Shown piece by piece: positions 26,042 through 35,216 of a stretch of 64,000 bases of DNA. Source of the stretch: Ruegeria sp. SCSIO 43209 (GTDB lineage: Bacteria; Pseudomonadota; Alphaproteobacteria; Rhodobacterales; Rhodobacteraceae); the NCBI RefSeq assembly GCF_019904295.1, contig NZ_CP065360.1:124001-188000 (forward strand). The letters run 5' to 3'. A model generated the notes under the pieces. The model searched no databases. It saw only the letters and a list, made by a program, of their open reading frames with translations, and was not told the DNA's origin. The translations under genes and the position numbers were made by a program. Position 1 is the first letter of the stretch; each line of letters begins with the position of its first letter.

Positions 26042-26569
26042 TTAGTGATGTGGATCTTCGCCCAGTGCGATCTGTAAGTGGTGTGCCTGATGGTGGGCGC
26101 CGATAGTCATGACGCCGAAGAATCCGAGGCCGAGGGCGCGGGCAAATTCCTGATCTGTATCGACTTCGATCCGCATCGTTGCTCCGTTCGCCGAGGGTTC
26201 AGCAGTCACCGCCCATCCGGTTGCCATTTCCAGCATGGGCGAATGCGCCAGCGCCATGCGTTCTACAGCATCGGCAACATGGCCCTCGCCGAAAGCGTGG
26301 AATTCGACGATCCGGCCCTCACTACTAGTACGCACATTCGCCTCTGTCGTGACCAGTTCCATATCCACGAGGTGATCGCGCAGCGCCTGAACATTGACTT
26401 TGCTCCAGTCGGTGCCGGGATCATCCGACAGAATTTGGACGATTTCAGCCAAGGCGGCAAATGCGGACTGACCCGTTTCAATGGGGCCACCTGAGCCATG
26501 ATGAAAGTGTTGGGCTGTTGCAGGAACAGCCAAAAGCGCGACTGTGGCGCACAGGATTGATTTGATCAT
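26042..26569 (-). CDS. Secreted His-rich protein of unknown function
   Basis: The protein has 175 aa with a signal peptide cleaved near ATA (about residue 19). His clusters lie at both ends: QHFHHGSGG after the signal and IGAHHQAHHLQIALGEDPHH at the C-terminus. The middle is mixed alpha/beta with no familiar motif. The gene is divergent from a Crp-family regulator (75-bp gap with a palindrome), suggesting a regulator-target pair. The His clusters suggest metal (Cu, Zn, Ni) or haem binding in the periplasm; function is not known. Confidence 0.75.
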   Translation of the reverse strand: MIKSILCATVALLAVPATAQHFHHGSGGPIETGQSAFAALAEIVQILSDDPGTDWSKVNVQALRDHLVDMELVTTEANVRTSSEGRIVEFHAFGEGHVADAVERMALAHSPMLEMATGWAVTAEPSANGATMRIEVDTDQEFARALGLGFFGVMTIGAHHQAHHLQIALGEDPHH

Positions 26570-26632
26570 GAGACGTCCGTTGTTGCAGTTAGCATGCGAG
26601 ATTTGCTACACCGCAAACAAAGAAACAAATAT

Positions 26633-26644
26633 GATTGAAATCAC
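26633..26644. promoter_or_regulatory. Palindrome TGATT-GA-AATCA at the Crp gene start
   Basis: A perfect 5-bp inverted repeat is placed directly before ATG 26645, in the gap shared with the divergent His-rich gene. The half-site TGATT resembles the TTGAT half-site of Fnr-type regulators. Its position over the translation start suggests autoregulation. Confidence 0.45.
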
Positions 26645-27235
26645 ATGTTGCCGCCTCCGTTCGATGTATTACACGTGAATTCTCTATCTAACCTGTGTTA
26701 CGCCCAAGGTGGCCACGTGTTCCGGCAAGGCGACCCGACGAATGGTATTTTCTTCATCAAATCGGGCAACGTCTGCCTTACCCGAGTTACGGAATCTGGA
26801 AACGCTGTCACCATCCATAACGCCCAGCCTGGCGACATGTTTGCCGAAGCATCCATCTATTCGGATCACTACCACTGCGATGCGATTTGTTCCTGTTCAT
26901 CCGAAGTTGTTCGGGTGTCGAAACGGGCCATTTTGTTGCGCCTAGAGGACGACAGCGCATTTTCGGAGGGGATAACCAAACGACTAGCAATGCAGGTGCA
27001 GGACTACCGCCAACTTTTGACGCTACATGCGGTGAAATCTGCAAATGAGCGAGTTTTGCTGGCAGTAGCGTTAGGCAAGCTAACCGGATCGGTCACACAG
27101 TTCGCCAGCCAGATCGGACTAACAAAGGAAGCCTGCTATCGGGCACTCAAAGACCTATCCGAACAGGGATTGCTCGTCAAAACTGGACGCGGGAGTTACG
27201 CACCCACGCCACGCGGTAACGATAGCCATCCTTAG
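26645..27235 (+). CDS. Crp/Fnr-family transcription regulator
   Basis: This 196-aa protein has an N-terminal effector beta-roll (GGHVFRQGDPTNGIFFIKSGNVCLTR; PGDMFAEASIYSDHYHCDAICSCSSEV) and a C-terminal winged HTH (TQFASQIGLTKEACYRALKDLSEQGL). It is shorter than Crp or Fnr and lacks the N-terminal Fe-S cysteines. The Cys/His cluster HYHCDAICSC (about 78-87) is in the effector domain and could sense metal or redox state. It is divergent from the His-rich secreted protein, its likely target. Its 3' end overlaps the broken cytochrome gene on the other strand by 4 bp. Confidence 0.85.
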   Translation: MLPPPFDVLHVNSLSNLCYAQGGHVFRQGDPTNGIFFIKSGNVCLTRVTESGNAVTIHNAQPGDMFAEASIYSDHYHCDAICSCSSEVVRVSKRAILLRLEDDSAFSEGITKRLAMQVQDYRQLLTLHAVKSANERVLLAVALGKLTGSVTQFASQIGLTKEACYRALKDLSEQGLLVKTGRGSYAPTPRGNDSHP

Positions 27236-27393
27236 TTATGTGGTGGATTGCGACCCGCTTGAATTTCCTGAACGCGCTCAGGCCAAGTGGACCTTATGTA
27301 GGCGAGAACATCCCAGATATCGTCATAGGTGAGGGCAGCCCCAAAGCCGGGCATGCCACTCGCAAAGCCGTCGACGCCACGCGCGGCCAACGC
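27232..27393 (-). pseudogene. 3' remnant of a cytochrome c gene
   Basis: The minus strand encodes 53 residues ending in TAA, including GFASGMPGFGAALTYDDIWD and VLAYIRSTWPERVQEIQ. This matches the C-terminus of the cytochrome c at 62703-63179 (GMPGFGDTLSDQDIWDILAF, ESWPDRERKLQE) closely enough to be the same family. The Met is the probable haem ligand. Upstream, where the CxxCH should be, the sequence runs directly into an IS6-type inverted repeat at 27394, so the gene was cut by that element. Confidence 0.88.
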
Positions 27394-27555
27394 GGTTTTG
27401 TTGCAAAGATCTGAGGCCGTTGAGTTATTTCAGCAATCGCTTGTGCGTCATGTGGCGAGCTCAGCGAACTGCTGAAATGGGCAGAGTCCTGGTATGATTT
27501 GACCTTTGCGGATCATGTGCGCCACTTCTATTCCGTCGAGCGTTGCCGCCGCATA
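27394..27555 (-). mobile_element. Truncated IS6-family element (3' end)
   Basis: The end GGTTTTGTTGCAAA (27394-27407) resembles the IS6 repeat at 1207 and is followed by the complementary-strand 3' end of an IS6 transposase. The minus-strand reading GIEVAHMIRKGQIIPGLCPF, then QQFAELAT and stop (27448-27450), matches GIELVNMIRKGQFTPGLRPF in the complete element. Similarity ends near 27555, so most of the element is lost. It is a different IS6 member from the intact one. Confidence 0.85.
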
Positions 27556-27695
27556 ATCAATCCAACCAGATGCGCCAGATCCTCTCTTAACTCAGGCAGC
27601 CATCTGTCCCAAAATCCCTGACAACGGACAACCACCGCCAGCGCCGACAATTCTGCAATAATCACGCATAGCCAACGACGCTCTTTGCTCTGCTA

Positions 27696-29918
27696 CTAAG
27701 CTTGTTGAGTCGCCCTAACGGCTGCCTTCCGCTCTCCAGTCAATTGCTCCGCTTCGTCCAGACCGGGGATCGCAACGCGCACTTCACGGCGGGCAAAGTC
27801 GATGCCGTTTTCCTTGAACGCGGCCTTGACCCGGTTGAAGATTTCCTTGCGCAGCGTGAACTGCTTGCCCGGTTTGGCCATGAACTTGCCCCGGATGATC
27901 ATGCCCACATCGTCAAAGTCAAAGACGCCCTGAGACTTAAAGGGCTGCAGGAAGCCGTCCTTGTGGGTCTCGTCTTCCATCATCTCGGCACCGATCTTCT
28001 TGAAGATCTTCTTGACCTTGTTGGGGTCGGTGTCGAAGGGCACGGTGAATTTCAGCTTCATGATCACCCAGTCGCGACTGTAGTTGGTCAGCTTCTGGAT
28101 CTCGCCATAGGGGATGGTGTGAACCGGTCCGCGATGGTGGCGCAGCTGCATCGAGCGGATCGAGATCTTTTCGACCGTTCCCGTGGTGCCGCCCACATCG
28201 ACATATTCTCCGACGCGGAACGCATCATCGATCAGGAAGAAGATGCCGCCCACGATATCTGAGACCAGTTTCTGCGCGCCGAACCCGATGGCCAGACCCA
28301 GGATACCTGCACCAGCCAGCAGCGGTGTGATGTCCAGTCCCAGGGCCCCCAAAGCAAGCAGCACGAAGATCACAGAGATGGCAACCTGCGCGGTGACCCG
28401 CAGCAGCGGCAGAACCGTGGCCAGCCGCGAGCCACCTGCGCCACCGCCTTCGCCTGCCTCTTCATCCGGGCTTTGGTCCGCGGTCATCTCTTTCGCCAGA
28501 CGACGGTTGATCCACAGCGAGACGAGCTCATTCAGGATATAGCCAATCGCGATGATGATGAAGAATTGAATCACCCGGCTGCCGTCTTCTTCACCGCCAC
28601 CCGCAATTTCTTGCAGGTCCAGATTCCAGGCTTTGGCGATCATCAGGATCACCAGAATGCCCGCCAGCACCCGCCCAATGCGGATGTAGCTGCGTTTGGT
28701 CGATTTATAGGCTTGCTCGGCCACCGGACCTTCGCCCAGCATCGGGGGTTGCAGGTGACGCACCAGCCCTCGGATCAAGGTATCCAGCGCTGGCGCGATC
28801 AGCAGCCAGAACATGGTGGTGAAATGCGCGCCTTGCAGCAGGATGGCCCGGATCGCCGGATCGCGCTGTGCAGCCAGGAATTCAACCAGCAGCCAGATCA
28901 CCGCAGACACACCAATCGCAAAGTAGGGGTAGTAGTGCGCAACTTCTTCATCGAACTTCGTATGATCAGGGTCGGTACCCAACATCATCTGCGACAGACC
29001 TTCGCGCGCGGTCCAGGCGATGACGCCGATATAGATGTGGATCGCGGCATTGAGCCAGAAGCCAATACGAGTCTCACCACCGGTGATGCCGTTCAACCGG
29101 TTGAAGTGCAGCAGGAACAAGGTAAAGCCAATCAGGATCAGCAGGCCGATCAAGTTGCGGTGCAGGTACTTCGCCCAGCGATCGTCGGTATTGACCAGGC
29201 GGTATTCTGGCTTGTTCGGGGCAAGAATAAACCGCGACGCCGCCGCACCCAGACGGGGAATCCAGATGAGGTAGAAGACAAACGGCGCGGCGTAAGTGAC
29301 CTGCTCGGGCGTCAGAAGTCCGCGACCGATGGCTCGGATAACGACGTAAAAGACCACCAGGCCTGCGATCTCGTGGCAAAACCGGATGAACAGGTACCTT
29401 GCAGCGCCCCGTAAATCGTTTTCGTCCGCAGTGTCGGGCTTTGCGTGCCATTTGCGCGTTAGCAGGCCAAACAGTTTCTCGGCAATGAAGCCAACGACCA
29501 AAACGCTGATTATAAGGCCGATCAGGACGAGCGCGCCATTGCCACCGAACTTACCAATGAAGTTATCGACCGCATGTGCCTGTGCGCTGAAAATATTGGG
29601 AATAGTGACAACGACATGGGTCCAGGACGCCACCATTTCAGCCCAGATCTCATTGATCTCGGTAATGGGATCTTCGCGTTCTTCCGCCTCGGCGGCATTC
29701 TTTTCAGCAACCGCATCCAATCGTTCCAGCAGGATTGATCTGACCTGATCGTCCGACATACGTGCGACCAGACCATCAACCTGTTCAGGTGTTAGGCCTT
29801 CGGGAATGGTTACCGTTGCCGGTGCTTCCGATGAAGAGGTTGCCGCGACTTGCGCATGCAACGGCCCGACCAAAAGCAAGAAGCCAATCAGGGTAACACT
29901 AGAGAATAGCCGAAACAT
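27696..29918 (-). CDS. MscS-family mechanosensitive channel, large type
   Basis: This 740-aa membrane protein has a signal peptide (MFRLFSSVTLIGFLLLVGPLHAQ) and an N-terminal periplasmic region with an acidic/Ala-rich helix (about 50-80). Roughly ten hydrophobic segments follow, then the MscS core near residues 500-700: pore helix LLAGAGILGLAIGFGAQKLVSDIVGG and beta domain GEYVDVGGTTGTVEKISIRS. ATG 29918 is chosen over 29981 because it gives the signal peptide. MscS channels release solutes on hypo-osmotic shock. A Pro/Gly-rich acidic linker (DEEAGEGGGAGGS) precedes the core. Confidence 0.9.
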   Translation of the reverse strand: MFRLFSSVTLIGFLLLVGPLHAQVAATSSSEAPATVTIPEGLTPEQVDGLVARMSDDQVRSILLERLDAVAEKNAAEAEEREDPITEINEIWAEMVASWTHVVVTIPNIFSAQAHAVDNFIGKFGGNGALVLIGLIISVLVVGFIAEKLFGLLTRKWHAKPDTADENDLRGAARYLFIRFCHEIAGLVVFYVVIRAIGRGLLTPEQVTYAAPFVFYLIWIPRLGAAASRFILAPNKPEYRLVNTDDRWAKYLHRNLIGLLILIGFTLFLLHFNRLNGITGGETRIGFWLNAAIHIYIGVIAWTAREGLSQMMLGTDPDHTKFDEEVAHYYPYFAIGVSAVIWLLVEFLAAQRDPAIRAILLQGAHFTTMFWLLIAPALDTLIRGLVRHLQPPMLGEGPVAEQAYKSTKRSYIRIGRVLAGILVILMIAKAWNLDLQEIAGGGEEDGSRVIQFFIIIAIGYILNELVSLWINRRLAKEMTADQSPDEEAGEGGGAGGSRLATVLPLLRVTAQVAISVIFVLLALGALGLDITPLLAGAGILGLAIGFGAQKLVSDIVGGIFFLIDDAFRVGEYVDVGGTTGTVEKISIRSMQLRHHRGPVHTIPYGEIQKLTNYSRDWVIMKLKFTVPFDTDPNKVKKIFKKIGAEMMEDETHKDGFLQPFKSQGVFDFDDVGMIIRGKFMAKPGKQFTLRKEIFNRVKAAFKENGIDFARREVRVAIPGLDEAEQLTGERKAAVRATQQA

Positions 29919-30048
29919 ATGTCCCACTTTGCCTACGAGATGAGATTGAAAAACTGGCCACATCTGGTCAGGCTTGAACACCCCGAACCTGACCAGATCG
30001 ACGATCTTTCGCCACAGAATTCAAACGACCTGGAAAGCTGCATGGGCT

Positions 30049-31782
30049 TCAATGTAAGCCACCACCTCGTTGGGCGTTGATTACAGTTTGCTCTAGCGGG
30101 TTGTAGCCTTCGGGCACCGGGACGAGATTGACCTCTTCGGCGTATTCATCAAAGAACGCCTGCATTTCTGCGACGAGGTCCGGCATCTCTGCAGCCAGGT
30201 TGTTGATCTCGGACGGATCGGCAATGGTATCATAGAGCTCCCATTCTCCTGTGCCTTTTGGCGGTGGATTTTGGGACAGCTTGTAGCGCCCTTTGAACAC
30301 GGCACTGGAACCGGCCAATTCGTAGCCGACTGGATTGTCTTCATCACGGACCGTATCGAGCGCACCTGTCAGGACCGGTACCATACTAATCCCACTGGGT
30401 GGGTTGATCTCGCGACCCTGGTAGGTCGAACCTGGTGTCTCAACGCCTGCCAGCTCAAGCAGAGTTGGGACAATGTCCAGGACAAACGCGAAGCTTTCAA
30501 CCTTCGTGCCTGCGGCAACCATTTCGGGGTAACGCACAATCAGCGGAACACGCAGGCCCCCTTCTGTCGAGAACGTTTTGTAATAACTGGCCGGTGTCGC
30601 TGCAGCTGCTGCCCAACTCGGACCGTAGTCCGCGTAGACACCTTGCTGTCCCATCGACGAAAAATCGCCTTGGTAATCCTCCATCCACACAGTGTCATAG
30701 TTGGCCTCATACCACTCTCGGTAGTCCGGTGAGAGCGTCAGTTGGTTGGGGTCAGGGCCGTTGTCAGACAAAAACAGGATGACAGTGTTGTCCAGTTCAC
30801 CCTTTTCCTCGAGATATGCGAAAATCTCCCCAATGTTTTCGTCCATGTTGTCGAGCATACCTGCATAGGTCTGCATCCGGCGGGCATGGAAAGCCTGCTC
30901 TTCGCCGGACAGCGCGTCCCAATCCTCAAGCCGCCAAGGGTCGTAGCTGGTTTTGTCCATTGCCGCATCGAGCGCTACGTCCGGAGAAACAACGCCAAGT
31001 TCCACTTGGCGCTCCAGCCGTTTATCACGTAAATCGGCAAAACCACTGTCATAGACACCATCATATTTATCGATGTAGGGTTTTGGGGCCTGGTGGGGAT
31101 AGTGCACCGCTTGATAGCCCACCCAAGCCAGAAAAGGCTTTCCATCATCTATGTTGCTGTCGATATAGTCGATAATGGTGTCGGTGTAGTGCTCTGTTGA
31201 AAAATAGTCTTCAGTGGGCAAAGACACGAGTTCGTTGTCTTCGTAGTAGTGAACGCGCTCGTAAAAAGGCGCATAGGGCTGCTCAACCCAATTGTCCGCC
31301 CCACTTTCGCCCAGCATAAAGGAACGATCAAATCCACGCGCATAGGCTATGGTATCCTCGTCATGCCCCAGATGCCATTTCCCGGCCATATAAGTGTGGT
31401 AGCCGGCATCGCGCAGCAACGTGGCAACCGTCACCACGCTGTCGTTGAGGTGTCCTTCATACCCCGGCTTACCAAATTGGTTATCGGCTTGGATCTCAAG
31501 CATGTTGCCCAGACCCGCCAGGTGGTTGTCTACACCACTAATGAGCATTGTACGTGTCGGTGAACAGGATGCACCAACGTGAAAATTGGTAAACAACATC
31601 CCCTGAGCTGCGAGTTGGTCAATATTCGGTGTCTCAATCTCGCTGCCAAAAGCACCAACGTCCGAGAAACCCATGTCGTCTGCGATCAGGATCAGGAAAT
31701 TAGGGCGTGTATCTTCTTGCGCTGCCGCGGCAGAAAAACCAAGCGCCGCAAAAGCGGAAAACAGGGGGAAAATTCGTCTCAT
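30049..31782 (-). CDS. Periplasmic arylsulfatase
   Basis: This type I sulfatase has 577 aa and hydrolyses sulfate esters. A signal peptide ends near AAA (about residue 20). Metal ligands D35-D36 lie in LIADDMGFSDVG. The formylglycine motif C73-S-P-T-R77 is the Cys-type that needs an activating enzyme (FGE or anSME), which is not in the window. Further motifs are MAGKWHLGHDED and FLSDNGPDPN. The size and CSPTR motif resemble Pseudomonas-type AtsA. It is divergent from a LysR regulator, and an SSS symporter follows on the other side, so scavenging of an organic sulfate ester is likely. Confidence 0.93.
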   Translation of the reverse strand: MRRIFPLFSAFAALGFSAAAAQEDTRPNFLILIADDMGFSDVGAFGSEIETPNIDQLAAQGMLFTNFHVGASCSPTRTMLISGVDNHLAGLGNMLEIQADNQFGKPGYEGHLNDSVVTVATLLRDAGYHTYMAGKWHLGHDEDTIAYARGFDRSFMLGESGADNWVEQPYAPFYERVHYYEDNELVSLPTEDYFSTEHYTDTIIDYIDSNIDDGKPFLAWVGYQAVHYPHQAPKPYIDKYDGVYDSGFADLRDKRLERQVELGVVSPDVALDAAMDKTSYDPWRLEDWDALSGEEQAFHARRMQTYAGMLDNMDENIGEIFAYLEEKGELDNTVILFLSDNGPDPNQLTLSPDYREWYEANYDTVWMEDYQGDFSSMGQQGVYADYGPSWAAAAATPASYYKTFSTEGGLRVPLIVRYPEMVAAGTKVESFAFVLDIVPTLLELAGVETPGSTYQGREINPPSGISMVPVLTGALDTVRDEDNPVGYELAGSSAVFKGRYKLSQNPPPKGTGEWELYDTIADPSEINNLAAEMPDLVAEMQAFFDEYAEEVNLVPVPEGYNPLEQTVINAQRGGGLH

Positions 31783-31990
31783 ACCAAACTCACCATAATT
31801 GCCGTTTTAAGCGCACTTCTAGAAGCGCGACACAGCTTATCGTTGCGTATTAGAGCTGTCGTTGCGATAGCTTGCAGCCAAGGTTTCACTTTTCGGAACG
31901 AGCGTATAAACTTCTGAAATCGAGATTGCGGCCCCGGATTGTCGCTTGGAAATTCGTCACAGTATTCGTGGCCGCCGAAGGGCAACAAAC
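31783..31990. promoter_or_regulatory. Divergent promoter region, sulfatase/LysR
   Basis: A 208-bp gap separates the arylsulfatase from the divergent LysR-type gene. It contains a repeated octamer TCGTTGCG (31840-31847 and about 21 bp later) inside an imperfect inverted arrangement, CTTATCG...CGATAGC. LysR regulators normally bind such a gap. The exact site is not assignable by eye. Confidence 0.4.
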
Positions 31991-32896
31991 ATGATTGACA
32001 CGAAATTGGCCGTTGCCGTGAAAGCTCTCGCGCGAGTGGGAGGATTTCGTGAAGCAGCCGCAGCTGCCGGGGTTTCGCCAGCCACATTGTCCCGTCGGAT
32101 TTCGCAGGCGGAGGATTATGCAGGAAAACGTCTATTCGAACGCAGCCGAAACGGCACCACACTGACTGAAGCCGGGCAAAAGTTTCTTCAGCTCTTATCC
32201 GATTTGGACACGGCGGGGAATTCCTTTGAACGCGGCGTCGCGGCTTTGCGCGATGAAGGCGCAAGTCTTCTTGCGATCGGGTGTGGGCCACTGACGACGC
32301 GAACCATTATTTCCCCCAGCCTCGAAAAACTCCTTTCTGAAATGCCGGACCTGCGGGTCCGGATCGATGTGAGGGCCACCAAAGAGCCGCTCGAAGCTCT
32401 GCGCAGCGGCCGTATCGATATTGCCGTATGCGACCTTACCCATACACCGGACTTGAGTGACCTTGAGATCCAGGTAGCACACCGCAGGCCCGTTTCATTC
32501 TGGGCGCGACCAGAGCATCCTATTCACGCAGAAGCACCGGTACCTTTAGACAAACTCTTTCGACGGCCTCTTATGGCGCCATTTTTGCATAAGCATTGGC
32601 GCGCAACGTTTGCAGAAATCCTCGGAGGTGATGCCCAAGCCTGGGAGCTTGCGGAGCGACTCCCTCAGATCGAATGCGACGATTATGGGATGCTCATCGA
32701 TTTGGCGTGCCGATGCGACATTGTCTGTGGCGGCATGACCGACGCGTTTGTGGAACATGCAAAACTTGAACGCCTTAAGCAGGTTACCACTCAGACCGAA
32801 ATTCAATGGAATATCTGTTTCGCGCGCCGAAGAAACCACCGCTTTGACTCATTGGATGTGCTTTGGCGGATATTGCGGACCGAATTCGGGGTGTAA
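31991..32896 (+). CDS. LysR-family transcription regulator
   Basis: This 301-aa regulator has an N-terminal winged HTH (VGGFREAAAAAGVSPATLSRRI, about residues 14-35; LFERSRNGTTLTEAG) and a C-terminal periplasmic-binding-protein-like effector domain (from about 90). ATG 31991 is preferred over the TTG at 31946. It is divergent from the arylsulfatase, the usual arrangement for LysR control, and upstream of the SSS symporter. The ligand is unknown; a sulfate ester or its alcohol moiety is possible. Confidence 0.9.
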   Translation: MIDTKLAVAVKALARVGGFREAAAAAGVSPATLSRRISQAEDYAGKRLFERSRNGTTLTEAGQKFLQLLSDLDTAGNSFERGVAALRDEGASLLAIGCGPLTTRTIISPSLEKLLSEMPDLRVRIDVRATKEPLEALRSGRIDIAVCDLTHTPDLSDLEIQVAHRRPVSFWARPEHPIHAEAPVPLDKLFRRPLMAPFLHKHWRATFAEILGGDAQAWELAERLPQIECDDYGMLIDLACRCDIVCGGMTDAFVEHAKLERLKQVTTQTEIQWNICFARRRNHRFDSLDVLWRILRTEFGV

Positions 32897-33354
32897 ATCG
32901 ATGAGCCAGATCAATATCTTTGAGACGGACCGCAAGCACCGCACCTTAACGATCGTCTGACGGGTTACACCAGCATGGCGCCAAGAGACGTGAAGTTGCC
33001 TGGCTGACCCGAAACCATGCAAGCTTCTTGTAAGATAAGTTGGAACCGTGCAAACCGCCGAGGATGATATGAGTTTCAATCTTGCAGAGCCAAAATCATC
33101 TACAAACCGCATCGAAACCAGCGAAACAGTATTTTGAGATTGTTCAAACTCTTCAAAGCAAATCGAGACTGCAATCTGACACGGCTTCTTCCTTTCCGGC
33201 GGTTGGATCGTTCGCGCGAGCACCTAGCCGGGATAGCTGAGGCGACTCAAACTGTCATCTTGCTTGAACCTGGGTTCGGCAGCTGCAACCAAATTTTGAG
33301 GGCCCATCAGAAGCAATTTGGGGAAACCCCTGCATGCTTTGGAGGTCCAAGCCT
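32897..33354. other. Intergenic region before the SSS symporter
   Basis: About 460 bp with no convincing gene. A 22-codon plus-strand frame at 33069-33137 is too short to support. A ribosome site GGAGG at 33341-33345 serves the symporter. No clear terminator or regulator site was recognised. Confidence 0.5.
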
Positions 33355-34767
33355 ATGAGTGCCGCTACAAGCTACGCTCTGGCGGCCTATTTTTTGGCTC
33401 ATATCGGCGTTGCTATTTGGGCGAGAGCGAAGCGCCGCGGAACGATCGAGAGCTATTATCTCGCTGACCGCGATATCGGCATGTTTGCCCTGACGGCCAC
33501 CCTCGTTGCCTCCGCCGTGAATGCTCTCGCAGTCACTGGAACCCCAGCGCTATTTTACACTGGCGGCGTTCTATTCTCGCAGATGTTTGTAGCAGTATTA
33601 ATGACGTCGGCGCTCGTTTGGTCCTTTGGGCCGACGATCGCCAAGCAAGGACGCCAAGGTGGAATTGTCACCCAGGCAGAGTATTTCGGCAGTCACTACG
33701 GATCCCGCAATGTTCAATTATTGGCCGCCCTGCTGGGACTTCTGTCGCTACTCCCGTTCCTAGCCGCGCAGATTGTCGGCGTCGGCAAAATTCTCGCCGG
33801 AGTTTCCGGCGGTCAAATACCGTTTGAAACTGGAGTGATAAGTTGTGCGCTCGCTATTGCGATCTACGTTTTCTTTGGCGGTGCAAGAGCCGTTGTCGCG
33901 AGCGATGTTCTGCAGGGCATCATCATCCTTATTTTCTTACTTGCCTCCGCTTTTGTTTTGATCAGTGCGCAGGGGGGAGTATTTGAGGTGCTCACTCAAA
34001 TTAGCCTGTCAATGCCAGACAAACTTGTATTCTCCGCAAGCAATTTACCGCCCTTCATAGATAATTGTCTGTCCTGGTCATTTGCGTTCTTTCTCTGGCC
34101 GCACATGTTCCAGCGCCTGTTGATGGCGCGAAAAGAAACTCGAATCCAGTACGTCGCTACCATGAGCTGTCTGTCCTACTTCGTTGTCGTACTCTGCATT
34201 CTAGCTACGGCGATGGCCGCGACGGTGCACTTTGGCGATGTTCAAATTGATCCGGATCGCCTGGTACCGGCCGCGTTGAGTGCGCTATGGCCCGTCGGTG
34301 GAACTATTCTTATCGTCGCTATTCTTGCTCTCGCCATGAGCACGATTGACAGCATTGTATTGACGTCCGGATCAATCTTGTCGCGCGATTTCCTGTCACA
34401 AACAACCCAGTCTGGCGACGAAGTGCATAATACCACGATTTCGCGAGTTCTGGTTTTGCTCATTATGGCCCTGGCGATTTCGATTGCTGTGACTGAGTTC
34501 GGTACTCGAACGGTCCTTCCCTTGGTCACCTTAAGCGCATCGATCGCGACACTGGCGCTGTGGCCATTGCTCGGTACCGTTTGGCCAAAAGTGAGCACCA
34601 CGGGCGTTATCCTCACGCAAGTCAGCGGGCTGCTAGCCATGATCTATGTTTTTGCAACTGGGAACAGTCCGTTTCAGCCGCTTGGTTCGGCATCCACAGC
34701 GTTTATTGTCTCGGCTGCGGTGTTTTTGGCGACGACGCTGGTCTTTCCTCGAAAAGGATACACTTAG
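33355..34767 (+). CDS. Sodium:solute symporter (SSS family)
   Basis: This 470-aa inner-membrane transporter has about 12-13 helices. Family features include ESYYLADRDIGMFALTATL, the helix-1 region AVTGTPALFYTGG, and the conserved IYVFFGGARAVVASDVLQGI and LSTIDSIVLTSGSILSRDF-like (AMSTIDSI) segments. ATG 33355 sits 10 bp after GGAGG; the upstream ATG at 33334 has no ribosome site. It lies after the arylsulfatase-LysR pair and may import the organic product or substrate of the sulfatase. Its C-terminal third is duplicated as the fragment at 2024-2428. Confidence 0.88.
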   Translation: MSAATSYALAAYFLAHIGVAIWARAKRRGTIESYYLADRDIGMFALTATLVASAVNALAVTGTPALFYTGGVLFSQMFVAVLMTSALVWSFGPTIAKQGRQGGIVTQAEYFGSHYGSRNVQLLAALLGLLSLLPFLAAQIVGVGKILAGVSGGQIPFETGVISCALAIAIYVFFGGARAVVASDVLQGIIILIFLLASAFVLISAQGGVFEVLTQISLSMPDKLVFSASNLPPFIDNCLSWSFAFFLWPHMFQRLLMARKETRIQYVATMSCLSYFVVVLCILATAMAATVHFGDVQIDPDRLVPAALSALWPVGGTILIVAILALAMSTIDSIVLTSGSILSRDFLSQTTQSGDEVHNTTISRVLVLLIMALAISIAVTEFGTRTVLPLVTLSASIATLALWPLLGTVWPKVSTTGVILTQVSGLLAMIYVFATGNSPFQPLGSASTAFIVSAAVFLATTLVFPRKGYT

Positions 34768-34770
34768 ATG

Positions 34771-34797
34771 AAAGGGTGTATTGCACCCGCTTTCCTA
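34771..34797 (+). terminator. Hairpin after the SSS symporter
   Basis: An interrupted stem GAAAG.GGTG pairs with CACC..CTTTC just after the TAG stop. There is only a weak T-rich tail (CCTACTTTAG), so it may be a terminator or a processing hairpin. Confidence 0.4.
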
Positions 34798-35216
34798 CTT
34801 TAGTGAATTTTGCGACAAAGCCTCAATGAGGTGCGGGATTCCCATACTGGCAAAACAGTGGTGCTTGTCTGTGCATGGGACAATGGGCAAGTAAATGTTG
34901 CATCTGACGGTGGGCTGAAGGTGGTAGAGCTTTCCCCCACAGCGCGCCTTCGTCTTTGAGAAATTGGTCCCGAGGATAGAAAGATTGCCTTGAGATCGCA
35001 GAACTCAACATAATTTCACTTATGCTTCCGCAATCTGTAGCCGCAAAGCTCAAATGTCACCCATGAGCAATTCAGGAATGTCACTCTCGCCTGCGATGAG
35101 GACAGGCAGAGAGTTCGGGCATGGGGTGGGTAATGATGAGCGAGCCGGATTTGAGCCGCATTGTAGTCTTTCCGCAAACTGAGTTGGCCAGATTCGATCC
35201 TTTCCGGGCGTTGCAA
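34798..35216. other. Gene-free stretch with an IS6-like end
   Basis: About 420 bp without a supported gene. At 34809-34822 the plus strand reads TTTGCGACAAAGCC, 12 of 14 bases matching the right inverted repeat of the IS6 element at 2010-2023 and in the same orientation. The body of that element would have been on the symporter side and is gone. The rest has fragments in several frames but nothing recognisable. Confidence 0.5.

Noticed and set aside
28473..29414. 313-codon open frame opposite the MscS gene
   Set aside because: Antisense to a strong MscS coding region, with biased composition (Arg, Gln, Asp) and no motif.
33134..33358. 74-codon frame before the symporter
   Set aside because: No ribosome site, no similarity, and it overlaps the symporter start.
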